Positions 40,606 to 45,876 of a stretch of DNA of 45,876 nt are shown one piece after another. This stretch comes from Knoellia aerolata DSM 18566 (GTDB taxonomy: Bacteria; Actinomycetota; Actinomycetes; Actinomycetales; Dermatophilaceae), in contig NZ_AVPL01000027.1 of NCBI RefSeq assembly GCF_000768695.1, positions 1-45,876 of the forward strand, given 5' to 3'. The notes beneath the pieces are model-generated. The model worked only from the letters and a program-made list of their open reading frames with translations, did no database searches and was not told the DNA's origin. Position 1 is the first letter of the stretch. The number at the start of each line of letters is the position of its first letter. The translations under genes were made by a program, and so were the position numbers.

Positions 40606-41505
40606 GTGACCTATCTCGAGCAGGAGATCGCCACCCAGCCCGACGACTGGGCGGCCGTCGTGGCCCGCCTCCCCCTCGTCGCCGACCTCCTCCCCCGACG
40701 GGGTGAGCGGGTCGCGACCATCGGCTGCGGCACCTCGTGGTTCATGGGCCAGGCGTATGCCGTCCTGCGCGAGTCCCTGGGCCAGGGCGTCACCGACGCC
40801 TTCGCGGCGAGCGAGCACCAGCTCGCCCGGGGCTACGACCGGGTCGTCGTCATCACCCGCTCCGGGACGACCTCCGAGGTCATCGAGGTCGTCGAGGCGC
40901 TCAACGCCGCCGGCACCCCCCACGTCGCGATCGTGGCCACCGCCGGGACGGCCGTCGCCCGGTCCGCCACGTCCACGATCCTCCTGCCCGAGGTCGACGA
41001 GCAGTCGGTCGTCCAGACCCGCTTCGCCACCACGGTCCTCGCGCTGCTCCGCGCCTCGCTCGGGGAGTCGCTGGACGCGGCGATCGCGGACGCCCGTGCG
41101 GTGCTCGCGGAGGGTGACGACACGGCATACGCCGGGCTCCTCGACGTCGAGCAGGTGAGCTTCCTCGGGCGCGGCTGGACCGTCGGGCTCGCCAACGAGG
41201 CCGCGCTCAAGCTGCGCGAGTCGGTGCAGTTCTGGGCCGAGGCCTACCCGGCGATGGAGTACCGGCACGGACCGATCAGCATCGCCGCGCCGGGTCGCGC
41301 GACGTGGGCGATCGGCGACGTGCCTGAAGGGCTGGCCGAGCAGGTGCGGGCGACCGGCGCGCACTTCGAGCACCGCGACATCGACCCCATGGCCGAGCTC
41401 GTGCGGCTGCACCGCTACTGCGTCGCCCGCGCGAAGGCCGCGGGGATCAACCCCGACGAGCCGCGCAACCTCACCCGGTCGATCATCCTCGACGACGCGA
41501 CCTGA
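40606..41505 (+). CDS. agaS: AgaS-like sugar isomerase/deaminase (SIS domain)
   Basis: 299 aa with two SIS domains: ATIGCGTSWFMGQAYAVLRE and VVVITRSGTTSEVIEVVEAL in the first, and FLGRGWTVGLANEAALKLRE then EAYPAMEYRHGP in the second. AgaS-type enzymes turn galactosamine-6-P to tagatose-6-P plus ammonia. GlmS-like or other aldose isomerase activity is possible, but the gene order favours AgaS. GTG 40606 has TGAGGAC upstream. It ends overlapping the aldolase start by one base (TGATG). Confidence 0.88.
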   Translation: MTYLEQEIATQPDDWAAVVARLPLVADLLPRRGERVATIGCGTSWFMGQAYAVLRESLGQGVTDAFAASEHQLARGYDRVVVITRSGTTSEVIEVVEALNAAGTPHVAIVATAGTAVARSATSTILLPEVDEQSVVQTRFATTVLALLRASLGESLDAAIADARAVLAEGDDTAYAGLLDVEQVSFLGRGWTVGLANEAALKLRESVQFWAEAYPAMEYRHGPISIAAPGRATWAIGDVPEGLAEQVRATGAHFEHRDIDPMAELVRLHRYCVARAKAAGINPDEPRNLTRSIILDDAT

Positions 41506-42338
41506 TGGGACTGTCCGCGCTCGCCCCGGTGCTCGCCGATGCTCGAGCCGCCGGTCGGGCTGTCGCCGCGTTCAACGTCATCCAGATCGAGCATGCCGAG
41601 GCGTATGCCGTTGCCGCAGAACGCTGCTCGCTGCCGGTGGTCATGCAGATCAGTGAGAACTGCGTGCGCTACCACGGGTCACTCCGCCCGATCGCGGCCG
41701 CGACCCTGGCGATCGCGGACGCCTGCTCGCAGCCGGTCGTCGTGCACCTCGACCACGCGGAGTCGCTCGAGCTCGTCGACGAGGCGGTGCGGCTCGGGCT
41801 GACGTCGGTGATGTTCGACGGGTCGAGGCTGCCCGACGACGCCAACCGCGAGACGACGCGACGGGTGGTGCACCAGTGCCACGCCGCCGGCATCAGCGTC
41901 GAGGCCGAGCTCGGTGAGGTCGGCGGCAAGGACGGCGTCCACGCACCGGGCGCGCGCACCGACCCGGGTGACGCGGCCCGGTTCGTCGCGGACACGGGCG
42001 TGGACGCCCTCGCCGTCGCCGTGGGCAGCTCGCACGCGATGACCGAGCGGGTGGCCGTGCTCGACACCGACCTCATCGCGGCCCTGGCCGCGGCCGTGCC
42101 GGCGCCGCTCGTCCTGCACGGCTCGAGCGGGGTGCCCGACGACGGGCTCGCGTCCGCGGTCCGGGCGGGGATGACCAAGGTCAACATCGCGACTCACCTC
42201 AACCGGGTGTGGACCGAGGCGATGGTCGCGCGGCTCGAGTCGTCGCCGACCGTCGACACGAGGAAGTACCTCGGCGCCGCCCGCGACGCCGTCGCCGTGG
42301 AGGCCGAGCGCCTCCTCCGCCTCCTCGCCCGTCCTTAA
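41505..42338 (+). CDS. class II aldolase, tagatose/fructose-bisphosphate type (GatY/KbaY-like)
   Basis: 277 aa. Zinc ligands His84 (HLDHAES), His177 (SSHAMT) and His205 (LVLHGSSG) and catalytic Asp83 are present, with SVMFDGS, EAELGEVGG and KVNIATHLN. It cleaves a ketose-1,6-bisphosphate to DHAP and glyceraldehyde-3-P. The short size and the agaS partner favour tagatose-1,6-bisphosphate. Stereospecificity is inference. The TAA stop lies at the edge of the hairpin at 42337. Confidence 0.92.
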   Translation: MGLSALAPVLADARAAGRAVAAFNVIQIEHAEAYAVAAERCSLPVVMQISENCVRYHGSLRPIAAATLAIADACSQPVVVHLDHAESLELVDEAVRLGLTSVMFDGSRLPDDANRETTRRVVHQCHAAGISVEAELGEVGGKDGVHAPGARTDPGDAARFVADTGVDALAVAVGSSHAMTERVAVLDTDLIAALAAAVPAPLVLHGSSGVPDDGLASAVRAGMTKVNIATHLNRVWTEAMVARLESSPTVDTRKYLGAARDAVAVEAERLLRLLARP

Positions 42339-42399
42339 CTCGCCAATTCCCCCGTTGGGCACACGGCGTGTCGGTGCGCAACGGGGGAATTGGCGAGTT
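42337..42399. terminator. bidirectional terminator made from a dispersed repeat
   Basis: Perfect 21-bp inverted arms at 42337-42357 and 42379-42399, extended by GCAC/GTGC to a 25-bp stem with one mismatch and an 11-nt loop. The arms share the CCAATTCCCCCGTTG core with the repeats at 25706-25789. It lies between convergent genes, starting at the aldolase stop codon. Confidence 0.88.
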
Positions 42400-42421
42400 G
42401 GGCACTGGGGGGCCGGGGTGG

Positions 42422-43351
42422 TCAGGAGAGGTCGGTGACCTCGACGTCGTCGAGGAGGGCCACGACGTCGGTGCGGTCGATGACCCCGGCGACGGTCTGA
42501 CGGACCGCCGCCGCCGACCAGGCGATGCCGACCCGCAGCACCTCGGGCCAGTCGACCGCGTCACGAGGGGTGCCGTCGAGCCCAGCGGCGATCGCGGCGG
42601 TGAGCGCGTCGCCGGCGCCGGTGGCGTTGCCCTCGGACGGGGTCAGGGGTCGGGCCTCGATGACCCGGCCGGTCGCGGTGACGAGGACGAGCCCGTCGGC
42701 TCCCTGCGAGACGACCGCCGCCCAGGCACCCATCTCGACGAGCGCCCGGGCTGACTCCCTCGGGTCGGTGGCGCCGGTCATCGACGCCGCCTCGGACGCG
42801 TTGGGCTTGACGAGGGCAGGCGTGGTCCGCAGCACCTCGCGCACCCAGTTGCCCCGCCCGTCGACGACGAGCTCGGCACCGGCGTCGACCGCGGTCCGGC
42901 AGAGGTCGACGAGGACGTCCTCCGACGTGAACGGCGGGACGCTGCCGGAGACCGTGAGGACGTCGCCCGGGGTGCAGCTCGTCCGCACCATCGCGATCAT
43001 CTCGTCCCAGACCTCCTGCGGCTGGACGTCACCCTGCTCGTTGAGGACGGTGGCCTTGCCGTCCGCGCCGAAGACGCTCACCGACCGGCGCGTGCCCGCC
43101 GGGGACTCCACGAGCCGCAGGCGCAGCCCGCGCTGGGCGGCGTCCTCGACGAAGAAGTCGCGCTGCCGCTCGCCGACCGGCGCGATGGCGACGTGGTCGA
43201 CGCCCATGCAGGCGAGGACCCCGGCGACGTTGAGGCCCTTGCCGCCGGCGTGCACGCCGGTGACGGACACGCGGTGGCTCTCGCCGACGTGCAGCCGGGG
43301 CACGGCATACGTGATGTCGAGAGCCGGGTTGGGGGTCAGGGTGAAGATCAC
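42422..43351 (-). CDS. PfkB-family hexose-phosphate kinase (tagatose-6-P/fructose-1-P kinase type)
   Basis: 309 aa ribokinase-fold kinase. TLTPNPALDITYAVPRL and AGGKGLNVAGVLA form the substrate site; NATGAGDALTAAIAAG supplies the catalytic Asp (about 248). LacC/FruK-like members phosphorylate tagatose-6-P or fructose-1-P; with aldolase and agaS nearby, tagatose-6-P is most likely. GTG 43351 overlaps the ROK kinase stop (GTGA). The much longer open frame upstream to 45649 is antisense. Confidence 0.92.
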   Translation of the reverse strand: MIFTLTPNPALDITYAVPRLHVGESHRVSVTGVHAGGKGLNVAGVLACMGVDHVAIAPVGERQRDFFVEDAAQRGLRLRLVESPAGTRRSVSVFGADGKATVLNEQGDVQPQEVWDEMIAMVRTSCTPGDVLTVSGSVPPFTSEDVLVDLCRTAVDAGAELVVDGRGNWVREVLRTTPALVKPNASEAASMTGATDPRESARALVEMGAWAAVVSQGADGLVLVTATGRVIEARPLTPSEGNATGAGDALTAAIAAGLDGTPRDAVDWPEVLRVGIAWSAAAVRQTVAGVIDRTDVVALLDDVEVTDLS

Positions 43352-44256
43352 GCGGTGGCCTCCATGGCGAGAAGTGTTGCTCCGAGCGCTCCGGCACGGT
43401 CGCCGAGCGCGGCGCGGGTGACGATGATGCGGTCGTGTCCGAGGACGCTGACGAGCCTGTCGCGCAACGGTTCCAGCAGGACGGCCCCCGACAGCGCCAG
43501 CCCGCCGCCGATGAGGACGACCCGGGTGCCCGCTGCGGCGCAGACCGGGCCGATGACCCGGACGAGGGCGTCGATGGCGTCCTCCCAGAGGCGGATCGCC
43601 TCGGGGTCGCCGTCGGCCACGGCCAGGCTGAGCGTCTCGGCGTCCCCGTCGCGACCCAGCTCGCGCCACGCCCGCCCGAGGGCGGACGCGCTCGCGACCG
43701 CCTCGAGGCAGCCCCGGCGCCCGCACCCGCACACCGGCCCGCCCGGCTGCACCGTGACGTGGCCGATCTCGCCGGTCCACTCGGTGCCGGCGACGACGCG
43801 ACCCGAGGCGAGCAGGGCGCTGGCGATGCCGGTGCCGAGCGGCACGAAGAGCGCGTCGGGCACGCCCTTCGCCGCCCCGAGGTGGAACTCGGCGAGCAGG
43901 CCGGCGCGCACGTCGTGGCCCACGGCGACCGGGACGTCGAACCGGGACCGGAGCAGGTCGCGCAGCGGGAGGTCGCGCCACCCGAGGTTGGCCGACCAGG
44001 CCGCGGACCCGGTCGCCTCGTCGACGAGTCCGGGGACGACGGCGCCGACCGCGGCCAGCCGACCGTCGATGCCGTCCGCGCGGGCCAGGTCGAGCAGCGT
44101 CGTGACGGCGTCGACGATGACGTCGACGACGCCGGCACCGGGACGCTCGGGCGTGGAGGCGGTGTGCGAGAACAGGACTGAGCCGTCGTCGTCGGCGAGG
44201 ACCGACTTGACCCGGGTCCCCCCGACGTCGACTCCCGCCATCAGCCTCGTCGCCAC
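43348..44256 (-). CDS. ROK family sugar kinase
   Basis: 302 aa. The ATP site is GVDVGGTRVKSVL, catalytic Asp115 (VGHDVRAG), and the ROK zinc motif has His166, Cys176, Cys178 and Cys183 (CGCGRRGC). No HTH precedes it, so it is a kinase rather than a NagC-type repressor. It should phosphorylate the imported amino sugar at O6 (GalNAc or GlcNAc kinase). GTG 44256 follows TAGACT at 6 nt; ATG 44241 is an alternative. Confidence 0.92.
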   Translation of the reverse strand: MATRLMAGVDVGGTRVKSVLADDDGSVLFSHTASTPERPGAGVVDVIVDAVTTLLDLARADGIDGRLAAVGAVVPGLVDEATGSAAWSANLGWRDLPLRDLLRSRFDVPVAVGHDVRAGLLAEFHLGAAKGVPDALFVPLGTGIASALLASGRVVAGTEWTGEIGHVTVQPGGPVCGCGRRGCLEAVASASALGRAWRELGRDGDAETLSLAVADGDPEAIRLWEDAIDALVRVIGPVCAAAGTRVVLIGGGLALSGAVLLEPLRDRLVSVLGHDRIIVTRAALGDRAGALGATLLAMEATA

Positions 44257-44262
44257 CGCGCC

Positions 44263-44268
44263 AGTCTA
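44263..44268 (-). promoter_or_regulatory. -10 box for ROK kinase operon, leaderless start
   Basis: TAGACT, then GGCGCG, then GTG 44256. It drives the ROK and PfkB kinase pair. Confidence 0.5.
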
Positions 44269-44304
44269 GGGATCGACGATGCGGGGAATGTGGCTGCCTA
44301 CCAG

Positions 44305-44310
44305 TAGGGT
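44305..44310 (+). promoter_or_regulatory. candidate -10 for DEAD-box helicase gene
   Basis: TAGGGT; the predicted start near 44317 leaves a leader of about 170 nt. No convincing -35. Confidence 0.35.
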
Positions 44311-44318
44311 TGTCGCCA

Positions 44319-44360
44319 GCGGTCCTGTTCGTTCTGCCACGGACCGCTTCTTCTTTTCTC
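44319..44360 (+). terminator. terminator-like hairpin with T-rich tail in helicase leader
   Basis: GCGGTCC (44319-44325) pairs with GGACCGC (44341-44347), loop of 15 nt, followed by TTCTTCTTTTCTC (44348-44360). No coding gene on this strand ends nearby, so it may be an attenuator or a 5' stability element. Confidence 0.5.
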
Positions 44361-44367
44361 ACTGTCG

Positions 44368-44499
44368 ATGCCGATGCGCCGCGACCGAGAGACCACGACG
44401 ACGACAACACTGATGTTGATCGCTGCGTCGCGACTCGGAACGTGCCGGGCAGAACCGACTGCATCAGAACTCTCTGGAGTACCTCTTCGTGTCCACTGA
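44368..44499 (+). CDS. possible 43-codon upstream ORF in helicase leader
   Basis: Starts MPMRRDRETTTTTTLMLI and ends at the TGA at 44497-44499, overlapping the helicase start by 11 nt in another frame. A run of six Thr codons is notable. No ribosome site is obvious. If translated it could couple to or compete with the helicase start. Confidence 0.25.
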   Translation: MPMRRDRETTTTTTLMLIAASRLGTCRAEPTASELSGVPLRVH

Positions 44500-45876
44500 C
44501 ACCATCCTCACCCGTCCCACGACTGCCTCGGGCTTCGCCGCCCTCGGCGTCCCCGAGTCCCTCGTCCGCGTCCTCGCCGACCGCGACATCACGTCGCCGA
44601 CGCCCATCCAGGCCGCGACCCTGCCCGACAGCCTCGCCGGCCGCGACGTCCTCGGCCGTGGCCGCACCGGCTCCGGCAAGACCTACGCGTTCGTCCTCCC
44701 GGTGCTCGCCCGCCTCGCCGCCGACGGCCGTCGCCGGCAGCCGAAGCGTCCCCGCGCCCTCATCCTCGCCCCGACCCGCGAGCTCGCCATCCAGCTCGAC
44801 GAGGCGCTCGCCCCGCTCGCCCAGGCCCTCGGGCTGACGTCCAAGACCGTCTTCGGCGGCGTCGGCCAGGGCCCGCAGGTCTCGGCCATCGCCCGCGGCG
44901 TCGACGTCGTCGTCGCCTGCCCGGGTCGCCTCGAGGACCTCATCGGTCAGGGCCACGTCAGCCTCGACGCCGTCGAGGTCACCGTGCTCGACGAGGCCGA
45001 CCACATGGCCGACCTCGGCTTCCTCCCCGTCGTCAAGCGCATCCTCGACCGGACGCCGCGCGACGGGCAGCGGATGCTCTTCTCGGCCACGCTCGACGCC
45101 GGCGTCAACACCCTCGTCAAGCGCTACCTCAACTCGCCGGTGACCCACGAGGCCGACTCGGCCCAGTCGCCGATCTCGACGATGAGCCACCACGTCCTGC
45201 ACGTGACCGCGGACGGCCACCTGCCGGTGCTCGTCGACCTCGTCGCCGCCCCCGGCCGCACCGTCGTCTTCACCCGCACCAAGCACCGCGCCAAGAAGAT
45301 CGCCCGCCAGCTCAACGCCGAGGGCATCCCCGCGGTCGAGCTGCACGGCAACCTCAGCCAGAACGCCCGCACCCGGACCATGGACGCCTTCCACGCCGGC
45401 ACCGCGCAGACGCTCGTCGCCACCGACATCGCCGCGCGTGGCATCCACGTCGACGACGTCGGCCTGGTCATCCACGCCGACCCGCCGGTCGAGCACAAGG
45501 CCTACCTGCACCGCTCCGGCCGCACCGCCCGCGCGGGCGCCTCGGGCACGGTCGTCACGCTGATGATGGACGACCAGATCCGCGACGTGCGCGACCTCAC
45601 CCGCAAGGCCGGCATCAAGCCGACCACGACGAAGGTCAACGCGACGCACCCGCTCCTCACCGAGCTGGCCCCGGGCGAGCGCAGCTTCCCCGGCGGCTTC
45701 GTCAACCCCGCGGGCTCCTCGCAGGGCGACGGCCAGCGTTCCGGAGGTGGCCGCTCCGGTGGTCAGCGTTCCGGTGGTGGCGCCCGCTCCGGCGGTGGCG
45801 GCCAGCGCTCCGGCTCCCCGGCCCGCGCCGGTGGCTCCGGCTCCGGTGGCGGCCAGCGCAGCAGCGGTGGCGGCCA
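44489..45876 (+). CDS. DEAD-box RNA helicase, C-terminus cut by window end
   Basis: At least 462 codons, no stop in the window. Q motif (GFAALGVPESLV ... PTPIQ), Walker A GRTGSGKT (58-65; the family norm is AQTGSGKT), APTRELAIQL, DEAD at VLDEADHMADLGF, SATLD, ATDIAARGIHV and HRSGRTARAG. It unwinds RNA duplexes with ATP, often in ribosome assembly or cold adaptation. The tail from about residue 420 is Arg/Ser/Gly-rich (QRSGGGRSGGQ repeats), as in RhlE-type helicases. GTG 44489 with GGAG 10 nt upstream. Confidence 0.93.
   Translation, partial: MSTDTILTRPTTASGFAALGVPESLVRVLADRDITSPTPIQAATLPDSLAGRDVLGRGRTGSGKTYAFVLPVLARLAADGRRRQPKRPRALILAPTRELAIQLDEALAPLAQALGLTSKTVFGGVGQGPQVSAIARGVDVVVACPGRLEDLIGQGHVSLDAVEVTVLDEADHMADLGFLPVVKRILDRTPRDGQRMLFSATLDAGVNTLVKRYLNSPVTHEADSAQSPISTMSHHVLHVTADGHLPVLVDLVAAPGRTVVFTRTKHRAKKIARQLNAEGIPAVELHGNLSQNARTRTMDAFHAGTAQTLVATDIAARGIHVDDVGLVIHADPPVEHKAYLHRSGRTARAGASGTVVTLMMDDQIRDVRDLTRKAGIKPTTTKVNATHPLLTELAPGERSFPGGFVNPAGSSQGDGQRSGGGRSGGQRSGGGARSGGGGQRSGSPARAGGSGSGGGQRSSGGG

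Larger units (their letters stand above)
1440..43311. repeat. dispersed octamer GTATGCCG, 32 copies
   Basis: Plus-strand copies begin at 1440, 2221, 6107, 7896, 11274, 15209, 16736, 20700, 22541, 25075, 27957, 30445, 32806, 35533, 37694, 40755 and 41603. Minus-strand copies (CGGCATAC on plus) begin at 4600, 5836, 6210, 11315, 11540, 19845, 20678, 22286, 31354, 33775, 36613, 37677, 39578, 41123 and 43303. Every copy of the inner heptamer GTATGCC found also has the final G. Seventeen on one strand and fifteen on the other. Confidence 0.9.

Noticed and set aside
1440-43311. Octamer as a Chi or KOPS-like polar motif
   Set aside because: Copies are split 17 to 15 between strands with no visible polarity in the window.
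42422-45649. A single 1075-codon minus-strand open frame
   Set aside because: Only its 3' part (to GTG 43351) shows a protein family. The rest is antisense to the ROK kinase frame and the DEAD-box helicase, an artefact of high GC.
1-45876. tRNA, rRNA, insertion sequence or prophage genes
   Set aside because: I found no cloverleaf, rRNA block, transposase, integrase or phage structural motif.

Overview
The window is very GC-rich (roughly 72 percent, judged by eye) and densely coded on both strands. Its gene families are typical of Actinobacteria: GAF-ANTAR and HD-GYP/LuxR regulators, a Ddn-like deazaflavin reductase, Tat-exported PhoX, CsoR copper control, an Imm5-like protein and an ATP-dependent DNA ligase. 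Many genes start 6-8 nt after a -10 hexamer, so leaderless transcription looks common. My best guess is a Micrococcales member near Intrasporangiaceae; that is inference. I saw no rRNA, tRNA, CRISPR, prophage or insertion sequence, and no gene-free stretch longer than about 300 bases.

Layout. Bases 1-5260 hold a TPR protein, a glutaryl-CoA dehydrogenase-like enzyme, an ABC-F ATPase, a double VOC protein, a GNAT gene broken by a one-base frameshift, and a small GNAT. Bases 5271-9945 hold pirin and a copper operon: csoR, a CopZ-type chaperone, an unfamiliar secreted histidine-rich protein, and the P-type ATPase copA, with overlapping gene ends and a CsoR-type operator inside the promoter. Bases 9986-24827 are housekeeping and accessory genes: YqeY-like protein, secreted small protein, photolyase, penicillin-binding protein, DksA-like zinc protein, VOC proteins, Imm5-like protein, ThrE-like exporter, SnoaL-like protein, AAA ATPase, lipoprotein, rhodanese, Fpg/Nei glycosylase, App1-like phosphatase and GAF-ANTAR regulator. 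Bases 24902-35002 carry an orphan HPr-kinase-like/PqqD fusion with in-frame DNA repeats, an HD-GYP/LuxR regulator, an MFS transporter, a double VOC protein, PhoX, a further VOC protein, a DNA ligase and a hydrolase.

Bases 35018-44256 form an amino-sugar catabolic region: short NagA-like deacetylase, a sugar ABC importer without its own ATPase, a DeoR-type repressor, AgaS-like deaminase/isomerase, class II aldolase, PfkB-type kinase and ROK kinase. Together these cover every step from imported N-acetylgalactosamine (or a related sugar) to triose phosphates through tagatose phosphates. Two near-identical 21-nt sites, one upstream of the importer and one upstream of agaS, probably bind the DeoR-type protein. 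A glutathione peroxidase gene sits inside the region. The window ends in a DEAD-box helicase gene with a long structured leader.

The most striking signal is not a gene. The octamer GTATGCCG occurs 32 times with no strand preference, about every 1.4 kb, in all three reading-frame phases and between genes, often at the cost of rare codons. Twice it occurs as a close inverted pair. This resembles a DNA-uptake-like or protein/methylase recognition sequence and is the best candidate here for an undescribed system.
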